Positions 37,659-47,509 of a DNA stretch of 64,000 bases are shown in pieces (position 1 is the first letter of the stretch; every line of letters starts with the position of its first letter). The notes under the pieces are model-generated. The model was given only the letters and a program-made list of their open reading frames with translations, ran no database searches and was not told the origin of the DNA. The stretch covers positions 135,770-199,769 of the forward strand of contig NZ_KL544005.1 of the NCBI RefSeq assembly GCF_000711985.1, written 5' to 3'. The DNA is from Rheinheimera texasensis DSM 17496 (GTDB lineage Bacteria; Pseudomonadota; Gammaproteobacteria; Enterobacterales; Alteromonadaceae). Made by a program: the position numbers and the translations under genes.

Positions 37659-38624
37659 TTAGTGTACTTCTGAAACCTTAGCCAAAGCAGCTTCCAAAAC
37701 TTCAGGACCACTGCTGGCAAAATGCCCAATTTCACTTAAATGACGACGCCACTGCCGTGCGCCAGGTACGCCCTGAAATATGCCGAGCATATGGCGGGCG
37801 ATATGCCAGAAGCGGGCCCCCTGCTGCATCTGCTGTTCAATATAAGGCAACATCTGACGAACTACCTGATGTGGTGTTGGAACCGGGGTTTCATCCAGAT
37901 ACAAAGCGCGATCAATCTGAGCCAGTAACAAGGGATTGGTATAAGCCTCCCTTCCAATCATAACGCCATCAAGATACTGCAAATGTTGCAAACAATCCTC
38001 GATGGTCTTAATCCCCCCGTTGATGGCAATATCCAGTTCAGGAAACTGCTGTTTCAACTGATATACCCGCGGATAATTCAGTGGCGGTATTTCGCGGTTT
38101 TCTTTCGGGCTCAATCCCTGCAACCAGGCTTTGCGTGCGTGAATAATAAACTGCGAGCAGCCAGCTTCTTTGACGATACCAACGAAATCAGTCAGAAACT
38201 GCATGTCATCAGAATCATCAATACCAATCCGCGTTTTAACTGTAACCGGAATATCTACTACGGCACGCATGGCACTGACGCACTCCGCAACCAACTCAGG
38301 CTTCGCCATCAGGCAAGCGCCAAACATGCCATTTTGTACGCGATCTGACGGACATCCGACATTTATGTTGATGGCATCATAGCCATATTGCTGACACAAC
38401 ACTGCAGACTTTGCCATGGCAACCGGATCTGAACCACCCAGCTGCACAACTACCGGATGCTCGGCGTCATTAAACGACAGGTAATCCCCTTGCCCAAACA
38501 AAATAGCGCCGGTTGTGACCATTTCGGTATACAACACCGCGTGGCGGCTCAATTGGCGATGAAAATAACGACAGTGTTTATCGGTCCAATCCAGCATTGG
38601 CGCGACAGAAAATTTATGATTCAC
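37659..38624 (-). CDS. dusA: tRNA-dihydrouridine(20/20a) synthase
   Basis: FMN-dependent reductase that makes dihydrouridine at positions 20 and 20a of the tRNA D-loop. 321 residues. The TIM-barrel start [10 protein letters not shown], the catalytic Cys in [10 protein letters not shown], the [19 protein letters not shown] segment and GGIKT motif are those of DusA. The start is a GTG at 38624 with GGAGG five bases upstream. It is divergent from zur across 122 bases; E. coli dusA and zur are also close neighbours. Confidence 0.93.
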   Translation of the reverse strand: MNHKFSVAPMLDWTDKHCRYFHRQLSRHAVLYTEMVTTGAILFGQGDYLSFNDAEHPVVVQLGGSDPVAMAKSAVLCQQYGYDAININVGCPSDRVQNGMFGACLMAKPELVAECVSAMRAVVDIPVTVKTRIGIDDSDDMQFLTDFVGIVKEAGCSQFIIHARKAWLQGLSPKENREIPPLNYPRVYQLKQQFPELDIAINGGIKTIEDCLQHLQYLDGVMIGREAYTNPLLLAQIDRALYLDETPVPTPHQVVRQMLPYIEQQMQQGARFWHIARHMLGIFQGVPGARQWRRHLSEIGHFASSGPEVLEAALAKVSEVH

Positions 38625-38746
38625 GGTAACCTCCAGCAAGCGGGCTATTTTAACCGGAAACCGGCATTATTCCGATGATTTCGGCGATTTATCCATTTTT
38701 ATTCTGTGTTACACTGCGAAAAACGAAGCAACAGGTTTAAGCCCCG

Positions 38747-39181
38747 ATGTCAGTTGAAAGTTTAGTGATTAGAGCGCAGCAAATTTGCGCACAAAATGGC
38801 GCCAGATTCACCTCAATCAGGGAAAAAGTCTTTCGTTTATTGGCTGAGACGCAAAGTGGCGTTGGCGCTTACGAATTATTAGAGCAGCTTAAACAGACTG
38901 AACCTGCTGCGAAGCCGGCAACCATCTATCGTGCATTAGAGTTTCTGACCGAACAGGGCTTTATTCACAAAATTGAATCAAGCAATGCTTTTATGCTTTG
39001 CCATCATTTTGAACATCATCACCCGGCACAATTGTTAATTTGTCAGCAGTGTGGTCATGTCGACGAGTTACACTCCAACGTCTTATTCAAAGAATTCAGT
39101 AACCTGGCAAATGAACTTGGCTTTAAAATTCAGCAGCAAACCATCGAGGCCCGCGGGCTTTGTAAAAACTGTCATAACTGA
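38747..39181 (+). CDS. zur: Fur-family zinc uptake regulator Zur
   Basis: 144-residue transcription factor that represses zinc-uptake genes when zinc is bound. The N-terminal winged helix (about 10-85) includes FTSIREKVF and the recognition helix KPATIYRALEFL. The C-terminal metal domain has CHHFEHHH, and the structural zinc site is formed by CQQCGH and CKNCHN. The two CxxC pairs and EHHH pattern fit Zur better than Fur. No clear Zur operator is visible in the dusA-zur gap. Confidence 0.88.
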   Translation: MSVESLVIRAQQICAQNGARFTSIREKVFRLLAETQSGVGAYELLEQLKQTEPAAKPATIYRALEFLTEQGFIHKIESSNAFMLCHHFEHHHPAQLLICQQCGHVDELHSNVLFKEFSNLANELGFKIQQQTIEARGLCKNCHN

Positions 39182-39366
39182 GGGGCTCATGGCTCATTCA
39201 CGCCCTGCTACCTGGAAACAGCTATATTTTGCCGGAATATTTAGCAAATTTATGTGTGAAACTATCTCAAAAACAAAGAGCTAGTCTTGTTTATTCTAAA
39301 AAATCTGCCTAACCTTATCTTCAGGGTCAATAGCCAAGTGACGAAACACTGCAGCGGGTCTTTTCA

Positions 39367-39843
39367 ATGAATGTCGAGTATGTAAATCCATTCTTATCGT
39401 CGTTAGTGAATGTGCTGAGCACTATGGCCAATACGACTATTGTGCCTGGGCAACCGAGAATTAAAAAAGATGAAGTCGCACGCGGCGACGTGTCCGGCCT
39501 CATCGGCATGATCGGCCCACAAACCAAAGGGTCTTTTTCGGTCAGTTTTGAAGAGTCGCTGGCTCTGGAAATCATGAACCGGATGCTCGGCGAAAAACCT
39601 AAAACCATCAATGAAGAAGTTACCGACATGGTCGGCGAGATCACCAATATGGTGACTGGTGGTGCCAAACGTATTCTTGGTGAAAAAGGCTACGAATTCT
39701 CGATGGCTACACCAGTTGTCGTATCAGGCAAAGGCCATACGATAACGCACAAATGCGATGGCCCTAAAATCCTGATGCCATTTGATTCTGAATTTGGCAA
39801 AGTGCACATAGAAGTAAGCTTTGATAATCAGGGCGGCGGTTAA
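39367..39843 (+). CDS. cheX: CheX-type CheY-P phosphatase
   Basis: 158-residue member of the CheC/CheX/FliY family, which dephosphorylates CheY-P. The catalytic helix is visible as EEVTDMVGEITNMVTGGAK (about 79-97) with the E-x-x-N pair. The start MNVEYVNPFLSS is typical of CheX. It stands alone between zur and alr, away from any chemotaxis operon. The ribosome site is weak. Confidence 0.88.
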   Translation: MNVEYVNPFLSSLVNVLSTMANTTIVPGQPRIKKDEVARGDVSGLIGMIGPQTKGSFSVSFEESLALEIMNRMLGEKPKTINEEVTDMVGEITNMVTGGAKRILGEKGYEFSMATPVVVSGKGHTITHKCDGPKILMPFDSEFGKVHIEVSFDNQGGG

Positions 39844-39863
39844 CAACCACATCTTATTCAGCG

Positions 39864-39892
39864 AAAAGCCGGTTTAAATGACCGGCTTTTTT
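39864..39892. terminator. Bidirectional terminator, cheX / alr
   Basis: AAAAGCCGGT (39864-39873), short loop TTAAATG, ACCGGCTTTT (39881-39890) and further T. Confidence 0.88.
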
Positions 39893-39910
39893 GCCATATT
39901 ACTTTCGTTG

Positions 39911-40990
39911 TTAGTCGCTGACATATCGGAATTGGACCCGACTGGTGATATTACACAGTAATTCATAAGGAATGGTCTGAACTTGTTCGGCAATTTCTTC
40001 GACCGGCAGCTCCTCTCCCCACAAAATCACCTGGGCGCCGTGGCAAACGTCGTCATCGCCGATATCCACTGTCGTCATATCCATCGAGACACGACCAACA
40101 ATCGGATAGCGTTTACCGTTAATCAGCACCGGCGTGCCACATGGCGCATTGCGTGGATAACCATCACCATAACCAATAGCAACCACAGCAAGGCGGGTAT
40201 CTTTCGGCGCAATCCAACTGCCACCATAGCCAACAGCATCCCCGGCTCTGACGTGTCGGACTGCTATCACTGAACTGCTGAACGTCATAACCGGTCGCAA
40301 TCCGTGACTGACGGAGCGGCCTTTATCCATCGGCGATACGCCATATAACGCGAGACCAGGTCGTATCCAGTCACCATGGCTCTGCGGCCAGTGAACCACG
40401 CCGGCCGAATTAGCAATGCTAAGTTCGCCCGCTGCGCCGCCAATAGTTTGCCGGAACAAAGCCAATTGCTGCACTGTTGCCGGATTGTCTGGCTCGTCGG
40501 CACATGCAAAATGCGTCATCAGCCGCATGGGCTGCAACACATTTCTACTCTGAGCTAACATATGATAAATCTCTGAAAAATCAGCAGGATCAATCCCAAG
40601 CCTATGCATACCACTGTCAATTTTCAGCCAGACATGGACAGGTGATTCCAGCTCTGCTTTTAACAAAGCGTCAACCTGCGCCGGATGATGCACGACAACC
40701 TGCAGATTTGAAGCGACTATCTGTGGCAATTCATCGGCATGAAAAAAGCCTTCCAGCAAGACGATAGGTTTCACAATACCACCGGCGCGCAACATCAGTG
40801 CTTCATCAATCCGCGCGACACCAAAAGCCTGAACATCTTTCAGCTGCGCTGCGACAGCTAATAAGCCATGACCATATGCATTGGCTTTTAATACCGCTAG
40901 TATTTTGCTTTGCGGTGCCATTTCGCGAATGCAGTCAACATTGTGTAATAAAGCGCTGGTATTGATTTGCGCCAGAGGCCTGCGACTCAT
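39911..40990 (-). CDS. alr: Alanine racemase
   Basis: PLP enzyme that interconverts L- and D-alanine for peptidoglycan. 359 residues. The Schiff-base lysine is Lys35 in AVLKANAYGHG; the second catalytic base is the Tyr in AVGYGGSW (about 255). Its ATG shares one base with the dnaB stop codon (TGATG), so translation is coupled. The dnaB-alr order is conserved in gammaproteobacteria. Confidence 0.95.
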   Translation of the reverse strand: MSRRPLAQINTSALLHNVDCIREMAPQSKILAVLKANAYGHGLLAVAAQLKDVQAFGVARIDEALMLRAGGIVKPIVLLEGFFHADELPQIVASNLQVVVHHPAQVDALLKAELESPVHVWLKIDSGMHRLGIDPADFSEIYHMLAQSRNVLQPMRLMTHFACADEPDNPATVQQLALFRQTIGGAAGELSIANSAGVVHWPQSHGDWIRPGLALYGVSPMDKGRSVSHGLRPVMTFSSSVIAVRHVRAGDAVGYGGSWIAPKDTRLAVVAIGYGDGYPRNAPCGTPVLINGKRYPIVGRVSMDMTTVDIGDDDVCHGAQVILWGEELPVEEIAEQVQTIPYELLCNITSRVQFRYVSD

Positions 40991-42378
40991 CAGTACTCGT
41001 CCTCAAAACGTGCAGTGCCGGCATAGTTATCAAAACGCGAATAACGGCCATGGAATGTCAGACGAATACGCCCAATCGGGCCATTCCGCTGCTTACCGAT
41101 AATGACTTCTGCCGTCCCTTTGTCCGGGCTGTCATCGTGATAGACCTCGTCCCTATAGATAAACATGATGAGATCGGCGTCCTGTTCGATAGAACCAGAC
41201 TCACGCAAATCCGAGTTTACCGGGCGCTTATCTGCCCGTTGTTCCAGAGAACGGTTCAGCTGAGAAAGCGCAATCACCGGTACTTTTAACTCTTTGGCCA
41301 ATGCTTTTAACGACCTGGAGATCTCAGCAATTTCAAGTGTACGGTTATCTGATAATCCCGGCACCGTCATCAACTGCAGATAGTCGACCATAATCATCGA
41401 CAAACCGCCATGTTCACGGGCGACGCGCCGTGCCCGTGACCGCACCTCGGTTGGCGTTAAGCCAGAGGCATCATCGATATACATCTTGCCTTTGCTGTTT
41501 AACAGTTCAATCGCCGAAGACAAACGGGCCCAGTCTTCATCATCAAGTTGACCGGTCCGCACTTTGGTTTGATCGATACGCCCCAGTGAGGCCAGCATCC
41601 GCATCATGATTTGTTCGGAAGGCATCTCTAAACTAAAGATAAGCACCGGCTTATCACTGCTAATTGCTGCATGTTCGCAAAGGTTCATTGCAAAGGTAGT
41701 TTTACCCATCGATGGACGCGCGGCAACGATAATCAAATCGGACGGCTGCATGCCGTTGGTCATCTTGTCCAAATCCATATAACCGGTTGACACACCGGTG
41801 AGGCCGCCATTGCTGGGGTTTCGGAACAAGGCATCGATTTTATCGATGGTTTTCGCCAGAATGCTGTTGATAGGCTCAGGACCTTCATTGGCATTGGCAC
41901 GCTGTTCGGCAATTTTAAACACTTTGGTTTCAGCGAAATCCAGCAGTTCTGCGCTATTGCGGCCTTGCGGATCATAACCGGCATCAGCGATATCGTGTGC
42001 TACTGAGATCATATCCCGCACTACGGCACGTTCGCGGACGATATCGGCGTAAGCTAGAATGTTGGCTGCGCTGGGTGTATTTTTTGCAATCTCGCCCAGA
42101 TAAGCGAAGCCACCGACATCATCCAGCTGTTGATTGCGTTCCAGCCATTCAGATACAGTAATAAGGTCGATCGGCTGATTTTGCTCAGCAATAGCTGCCA
42201 TCGCCTGAAAGATATGCTTGTGCGAGCGCAAGTAAAAATCCTGCTCAACGACTTTTTCCGAGACCTTATCCCAGGCGTCGTTATCCAGCATCAGACCACC
42301 GAGCACAGATTGTTCGGCTTCAATAGAATGCGGCGGCATTTTCACCGCGGCTACTTGTTTATCTTTTACGTTTGCCAT
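40990..42378 (-). CDS. dnaB: Replicative DNA helicase DnaB
   Basis: Hexameric 5'-3' helicase of the replication fork. 462 residues. The N-terminal domain (about 15-120, with PHSIEAEQSVLGGLM) binds DnaG. The RecA-like domain has Walker A ARPSMGKTTFA, DYLQLM as motif H3, QLNRSLEQRADKRP, and the arginine finger region near GPIGRIRLTF. No intein is present. The gene ends overlapping alr. Confidence 0.97.
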   Translation of the reverse strand: MANVKDKQVAAVKMPPHSIEAEQSVLGGLMLDNDAWDKVSEKVVEQDFYLRSHKHIFQAMAAIAEQNQPIDLITVSEWLERNQQLDDVGGFAYLGEIAKNTPSAANILAYADIVRERAVVRDMISVAHDIADAGYDPQGRNSAELLDFAETKVFKIAEQRANANEGPEPINSILAKTIDKIDALFRNPSNGGLTGVSTGYMDLDKMTNGMQPSDLIIVAARPSMGKTTFAMNLCEHAAISSDKPVLIFSLEMPSEQIMMRMLASLGRIDQTKVRTGQLDDEDWARLSSAIELLNSKGKMYIDDASGLTPTEVRSRARRVAREHGGLSMIMVDYLQLMTVPGLSDNRTLEIAEISRSLKALAKELKVPVIALSQLNRSLEQRADKRPVNSDLRESGSIEQDADLIMFIYRDEVYHDDSPDKGTAEVIIGKQRNGPIGRIRLTFHGRYSRFDNYAGTARFEDEY

Positions 42379-42573
42379 AACACCTGAACGCTTCCAGAAA
42401 GCGGAGACATTGCGAATTCAGCGGCGGATTGCTCACACAGACAGTGGTCGTGCCGCGGAAAATAAGAGCCATAGCCTAGCATTTTTCTACAGACAGGGCA
42501 GAAAAAAATAACGCTGCCGGATGCAAACGGTGTACAAATAAACAGAAAAGGGAAATGTCTTTCAGAGGGGTGA

Positions 42574-42602
42574 ACGGACACAGCACAAAGCGCTGTGTCC
42601 GT
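42574..42602 (-). other. Hairpin downstream of the rpsF-rplI operon
   Basis: ACGGACACAGC (42574-42584) and GCTGTGTCCGT (42592-42602), perfect 11-bp arms around a 7-base loop, 7 bases past the rplI stop. No U-run follows on the minus strand. It may protect the mRNA 3' end or terminate with help. The 190 bases on to dnaB show no clear gene. Confidence 0.6.
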
Positions 42603-42609
42603 CTAAGGC

Positions 42610-43062
42610 TTACGCCTCGGCAACAACAACCAGTTTAACGGTTGCAGTCACTTCAGCATGCAGCTGCAGGTCGATGTCGAAAGAACCAACGTCACGCAGA
42701 GTGCCGTTTGGTAATTTCACTTCGGCTTTAGTCACAGCTACACCGGCTTCAGTGATCGCATCAGCGATATCACGGGTACCGATAGAACCGAACAGTTTGC
42801 CTTCGTCGCCAGCTTTAGCAGCGATAGTAACTTCGCCCAGCTCAGCAACTTTAGCAGCACGTTCTTGCGCAGCAACCAGATTAGCAGCCAGTTTGGCTTC
42901 TAACTCAGCACGGCGTGCTTCAAATTTTTCGATGTTAGCTTTGGTCGCTGGAACTGCTTTCCCTTGTGGGAACAGGAAGTTACGCGCATAACCAGATTTA
43001 ACAACCACTTTGTCGCCTAAACCACCCAGGTTAGCAACTTTATCCAACAGAATAATATCCAT
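42610..43062 (-). CDS. rplI: 50S ribosomal protein L9
   Basis: 150 residues. The N-terminal domain has [34 protein letters not shown] signature (about 1-30), a long connecting helix follows, and the C-terminal rRNA-binding domain includes [12 protein letters not shown]. Last gene of rpsF-priB-rpsR-rplI. Confidence 0.97.
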   Translation of the reverse strand: MDIILLDKVANLGGLGDKVVVKSGYARNFLFPQGKAVPATKANIEKFEARRAELEAKLAANLVAAQERAAKVAELGEVTIAAKAGDEGKLFGSIGTRDIADAITEAGVAVTKAEVKLPNGTLRDVGSFDIDLQLHAEVTATVKLVVVAEA

Positions 43063-43094
43063 TGATTAATCCTCTCTGTATCGTTGAACCAGGC

Positions 43095-43635
<541 letters not shown>

Positions 43636-43639
43636 CAGA

Positions 43640-44017
43640 TTACTCGTCGTTTGCTACTTGCTCTTCAGCATCACGTGGAGCACGGTCACGACGTTCTTCA
43701 CGTACTTTGGCCATTGGTGATGGCTCAGTGACAGCACCGTTAGTGCGCATGATCAGATTACGCAGCACAGCATCGTTGTAGCGGAAGTTAGTTTCCAGTT
43801 CATCGATCACTGCTTGTGGCGCTTCTACGTTCAGCAGAACATAGTGGGCTTTGTGCAGTTTTTCGATTGGGTAAGCCAGTTGACGGCGGCCCCAGTCTTC
43901 CAGACGGTGGATTGAACCGCCAGCTTCTTTGATAGCACCAGTGTAACGTTCGATCATACCTGGAACTTGTTCACTCTGATCAGGGTGAACCATAAACACG
44001 ATTTCGTAATGACGCAT
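43640..44017 (-). CDS. rpsF: 30S ribosomal protein S6
   Basis: 125 residues. [17 protein letters not shown] and [23 protein letters not shown] are diagnostic. The tail after about residue 100 is acidic and charged (ending in Glu-rich sequence), the kind of tail that RimK can extend with glutamate. First gene of its operon, with a promoter at 44106-44134. Confidence 0.97.
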   Translation of the reverse strand: MRHYEIVFMVHPDQSEQVPGMIERYTGAIKEAGGSIHRLEDWGRRQLAYPIEKLHKAHYVLLNVEAPQAVIDELETNFRYNDAVLRNLIMRTNGAVTEPSPMAKVREERRDRAPRDAEEQVANDE

Positions 44018-44039
44018 GGTAGCTCCTTACGGTTAATTA

Positions 44040-44074
44040 GCCTCGGGTGAGCTCGACCAGACTCGCATAGAGGC
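44040..44074 (-). promoter_or_regulatory. Candidate S6:S18-binding leader element
   Basis: The rpsF leader is about 80 bases. It contains GCCTC (44074-44070) and GAGGC (44044-44040) arms, with ACCC just before the second arm so that a CCG lies at the foot of the stem. rpsF leaders of many bacteria carry a stem with a flanking CCG that mimics the S6:S18 site in 16S rRNA. The match here is by eye only. Confidence 0.4.
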
Positions 44075-44105
44075 AAGGAACATGGATGTGGGTCGAAGGT
44101 CGCGT

Positions 44106-44134
44106 ATTCTACGGATCGATCGGCCGAAATACAA
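44106..44134 (-). promoter_or_regulatory. Promoter of the rpsF operon
   Basis: On the minus strand TTGTAT (44134-44129), 17 bases, TAGAAT (44111-44106), then GC-rich ACGCGACC, as expected for a growth-rate-controlled ribosomal promoter. Confidence 0.65.
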
Positions 44135-44179
44135 GCAGTTAATCAGCTTTGGTACAAATCAGCCGGCCAACTAGCCGTT

Positions 44180-44920
44180 TTAGCTGCTGGTGCGCTGTCG
44201 CACGGCTTCGTATAAGCAAATGCCGGTCGCGACCGACACGTTTAAGCTTGATACCGCACCAAACATTGGAATTTTGACCAGCCCGTCACACAGCTCTTTG
44301 GTCAGACGGCGTAAACCGTCACCCTCCGCCCCCATCGCAAGCGCTAACGGGCCTTTCAGGCTGGCCTGATAAATCGTTGTTTCGGTCTCACCGGCAGCAC
44401 CGAGCACCCAAACACCGGCATCTTTTAACTCACGAATTGTGCGGGCGAGATTGGTCACGGCAATAAATGGCACCGCTTCTGCTGCACCACAGGCTACTTT
44501 ACGCACAACTGCGGTAAGTTTTGCTGCACGGTCTTTTGGTGCTATCACCGCATGCACGCCGGCAGCATCGGCACTGCGCAAAATGGCGCCAAGGTTATGT
44601 GGATCGGTAATGCCATCCAGAATTAACAAAAACGGCTGCGCCTCAGTGTCCAGAATGCGCTTCAGATCATGCTCATCACCGGCATCAGACAAACGGGCTT
44701 TGGCAACCACGCCCTGATGCTGGGCGCCTTCGACTTTCTCATCCAGCGTTTTTCGCTGACAAAACTGTACTGAGATCCCAAGCTTACGCGCTTGCTGGAT
44801 AAGTGGCGTCATGCGCTGGTCGTCGCGGTCTTTTAATACAAACAATTCCAGGACATCTTGTGGATTACGTTCCAGGAAAGCGCTGACCGAGTGCAGGCCA
44901 AAAATAAAATCTGTGCTCAT
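44180..44920 (-). CDS. rlmB: 23S rRNA (guanosine(2251)-2'-O)-methyltransferase
   Basis: SPOUT-class methyltransferase that modifies G2251 in the P loop of 23S rRNA. From the ATG at 44920 it is 246 residues (E. coli 243). The N-terminal substrate-binding domain begins FIFGLHSVSAFL. SPOUT motifs are DPHNLGAILRSADAAGVHAVI, AMGAEGDGLRRLT and IPMFGAVSSLNVSVA, which form the trefoil knot. It follows rnr, as in E. coli, and a perfect hairpin lies 16 bases before its start. Confidence 0.94.
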   Translation of the reverse strand: MSTDFIFGLHSVSAFLERNPQDVLELFVLKDRDDQRMTPLIQQARKLGISVQFCQRKTLDEKVEGAQHQGVVAKARLSDAGDEHDLKRILDTEAQPFLLILDGITDPHNLGAILRSADAAGVHAVIAPKDRAAKLTAVVRKVACGAAEAVPFIAVTNLARTIRELKDAGVWVLGAAGETETTIYQASLKGPLALAMGAEGDGLRRLTKELCDGLVKIPMFGAVSSLNVSVATGICLYEAVRQRTSS

Positions 44921-44936
44921 ATGAGATCTCAAAGTG

Positions 44937-44960
44937 CAACAGGCGCATAAGCGCCTGTTG
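44937..44960 (-). other. Perfect hairpin between rnr and rlmB
   Basis: CAACAGGCGC (44937-44946), loop ATAA, GCGCCTGTTG (44951-44960), a 10-bp perfect stem with no U-tract, ending 16 bases upstream of the rlmB ATG. It could be an RNase III or RNase R-related processing or stability element, or could modulate rlmB translation. Confidence 0.65.
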
Positions 44961-45047
44961 TGGTCGTTGACCAATACTGGTCAGTGGAATGAACGGCAGT
45001 GTAGCAAAAATCGCCTTTAAATTCAGCCTGCCGTTCTTTGTGACTGT

Positions 45048-47420
45048 TTACTTACGACGGCGAGGAGCTTTTTTCGCTCCTGCGGCATCCCCTTTTGCAG
45101 CAGATTTGATGCCGCTGCGCCCGGCTTTGGTTTTGCCAGGTCTTTGCGTCGGGTCTGCTACAGCACGGCCTTTTTTACCTGAATGGCCTTTTTGCTTTTT
45201 GCCTTCATTGCTCGGCGGCAACTTTTTCGGTGCGCCCTTGCCACTTTGCAAAGTGGTGACCACACCCAAATCAATTTTGCGCGCTTCGAGATTAACCGCC
45301 AGCACTTTGACTTCCAGCAAATCACCCATGCGATAACTTTGTTTACTGTGCTCACCGAGCAAAATTTGCCGTTCAGTATCAAAGTGATAGTAATCATTTG
45401 GCAGTGAAGTCACATGCACCAGACCTTCGATATACAAGTCCACCAGCCGGACAAACAAACCAAAGCTGGTAACGGTTGCCACCACGCCCTGAAAGGTTGA
45501 TCCTAAGTGATCCTGCATATACTCACATTTCAGCCAGTCAGAGACTTCGCGGGTGGCATCATCAGCGCGGCGTTCAGTCATCGAACATTGTTCACCCAGC
45601 GGCACCATTTGTTCGTGGCTGTAACCACGAGCGCCTGTCACCGCCTCACCCTGTTTCTGCAGTACGGCTTTGATAGCGCGGTGCAACAGCAAGTCCGGAT
45701 AACGGCGGATCGGCGATGTGAAATGGGCGTAAGCTTCCAGTGCCAGACCAAAATGGCCCTGATTATCCGGCTGATACACAGCTTGCTTCAAAGACCGTAA
45801 GAGCGTCGTTTCAATCAGTTCTTTATCGGGTCGGTCGCCAATTTTCGCCAATAATTGCGTAAGTTCCAACGGTGTGGGTTCAACCGGTAAATCCGCCGTG
45901 ATGCCGAGCTCCAGCAAAAAGCGTTTAAAGTTGGCAAAACGGTCGCCATCCGGCTGTTCGTGCACCCTATACAGTGCCGCCGCTTCATTTTTTTCTACCA
46001 ACTTCGCTGCAGCCACGTTGGCCAAAATCATACATTCTTCAATGATTTTATGTGCTTCGTTGCGGTGGATTGGTACTATCTGCTCAATCTTCCGATGGCT
46101 GTTAAAAATGAACCGGGTTTCCACCGTTTCAAACTCAATGGCGCCGCGCTCTGCCCGAACTTTTGCCATTTGTCTGAACAGCGAATACAAATTGTCGATA
46201 TTGGTCAGATTTTCAGCATATTGCTGCCGCAACTCCGGGTCGCCCTGCAGAATTGCATGCACTTTGTTATAAGTCAGACGGGCTTTGGAATGCATCACGG
46301 CTTCATAAAAGCGATAGCTGCCTAATTTCCCCTGCGCGCTGACGTGCATATCAGCGACAAAACACAGCCGGTCTACATGTGGGTTTAGTGAACATAAGCC
46401 ATTGGACAAGGCTTCCGGCAACATCGGCACCACGTGGTCCGGGAAATACACAGAGTTGCCGCGGTCCAGTGCTTCACGGTCCAGCGGTGTGTCCGGCTGC
46501 ACATATGCCGTCACATCCGCGATAGCAACCAGCAGGTGCCAGCCGCCGTCGTCTTTACGCTCACAATACACCGCGTCGTCGAAGTCACGAGCATCTTCTC
46601 CATCAATGGTGATAAGACCAATGTCGGTCAGATCGACCCGGCCGGCTTTAGCTGATGCAGGAACTTCAGCGCCAAATTGGCTGACTTGCTGCTCAACCGC
46701 CGGTGAAAATGTATGTGGAATGTTATGGTTACGAATAGCGACTTCGATTTCCATGCCTGGCGCCATGTGTTCGCCCAGCACTTCGACCACCTTGCCGACT
46801 GCATTGACGCGTTTTGACGGCCGCGCTGTGACTTCAGCCAGCACTATCTGGCCATGGCGGGCGCCATTTTCATCACCGACCGGGATGACAATATCCTGCG
46901 CAATGCGCGGATCTTCCGGCACCACCACTGCAAGGGCAAAATCTTTAAAATAGCGGCCGACTATTGGCTCTTTGCGTGGTTCCAGCACCCGGACAATCCG
47001 CGCTTCGACCTTGTCTTTACCTTTAATCTCACCGGCACTAGCCAGCACTACATCGCCCGGTAACAAGCGCTGCATTTCAAAATTGGGGATATACCAGTCT
47101 GGCCCGCCTTGTTCCAGCTTGAGGAAACCAAATCCCTCACGATGGCCGAGTACTGTGCCTTTGACCAGATCCAGGTCGTCGACCAGACCATAACGTTTGG
47201 TTTTGGTGAATAACAACTGGCCGTCACGCTCCATCGCGCGCAGCCGTTTCTTCAGGGCGAATAATGCATCTTCGTCGGTCAGGTGAAGTTCTGCCGCTAG
47301 TTCGTCGAAATAGGCAGGTTGTTGCCGTTGTTTGATGTGTTCGAGGATAAATTCCCGGCTGGGGATAGGGTTTTCGTATTTTTCCTGCTCACGCGCAAGA
47401 TGCGGATCTTTGATCGTCAT
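45048..47420 (-). CDS. rnr: Ribonuclease R
   Basis: Processive 3'-5' exoribonuclease that degrades structured RNA and works in rRNA quality control and trans-translation. 790 residues (E. coli 813). Order: N-terminal helix-turn-helix (about 20-75), two cold-shock domains (about 80-235), RNB catalytic domain with the metal-binding Asp residues in DGEDARDFDDAVY (about 274-286), an S1 domain (about 640-725), and a Lys-rich tail of about 65 residues. rlmB follows after 127 bases. Confidence 0.96.
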   Translation of the reverse strand: MTIKDPHLAREQEKYENPIPSREFILEHIKQRQQPAYFDELAAELHLTDEDALFALKKRLRAMERDGQLLFTKTKRYGLVDDLDLVKGTVLGHREGFGFLKLEQGGPDWYIPNFEMQRLLPGDVVLASAGEIKGKDKVEARIVRVLEPRKEPIVGRYFKDFALAVVVPEDPRIAQDIVIPVGDENGARHGQIVLAEVTARPSKRVNAVGKVVEVLGEHMAPGMEIEVAIRNHNIPHTFSPAVEQQVSQFGAEVPASAKAGRVDLTDIGLITIDGEDARDFDDAVYCERKDDGGWHLLVAIADVTAYVQPDTPLDREALDRGNSVYFPDHVVPMLPEALSNGLCSLNPHVDRLCFVADMHVSAQGKLGSYRFYEAVMHSKARLTYNKVHAILQGDPELRQQYAENLTNIDNLYSLFRQMAKVRAERGAIEFETVETRFIFNSHRKIEQIVPIHRNEAHKIIEECMILANVAAAKLVEKNEAAALYRVHEQPDGDRFANFKRFLLELGITADLPVEPTPLELTQLLAKIGDRPDKELIETTLLRSLKQAVYQPDNQGHFGLALEAYAHFTSPIRRYPDLLLHRAIKAVLQKQGEAVTGARGYSHEQMVPLGEQCSMTERRADDATREVSDWLKCEYMQDHLGSTFQGVVATVTSFGLFVRLVDLYIEGLVHVTSLPNDYYHFDTERQILLGEHSKQSYRMGDLLEVKVLAVNLEARKIDLGVVTTLQSGKGAPKKLPPSNEGKKQKGHSGKKGRAVADPTQRPGKTKAGRSGIKSAAKGDAAGAKKAPRRRK

Positions 47421-47509
47421 GGAGACTCTTACTTTGAATAACTGTGCTCAGTTTAACAGTCTGACCGCGAATTTTCACGGTTACTGTGGAAAACTTCAGC
47501 AAACTGTCA

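Noticed and set aside
38625..38746. Search for a Zur operator between dusA and zur
   Set aside because: No palindrome resembling the known Zur box was found.
39189..39284. 31-codon ORF directly after zur with GAGGGG near its ATG
   Set aside because: Very short, ribosome site too close, no membrane span or recognisable pattern; kept only as a weak possibility.
46402..46953. 183-codon plus-strand open frame
   Set aside because: Antisense to rnr; Ser/Arg-rich shadow without domain features.
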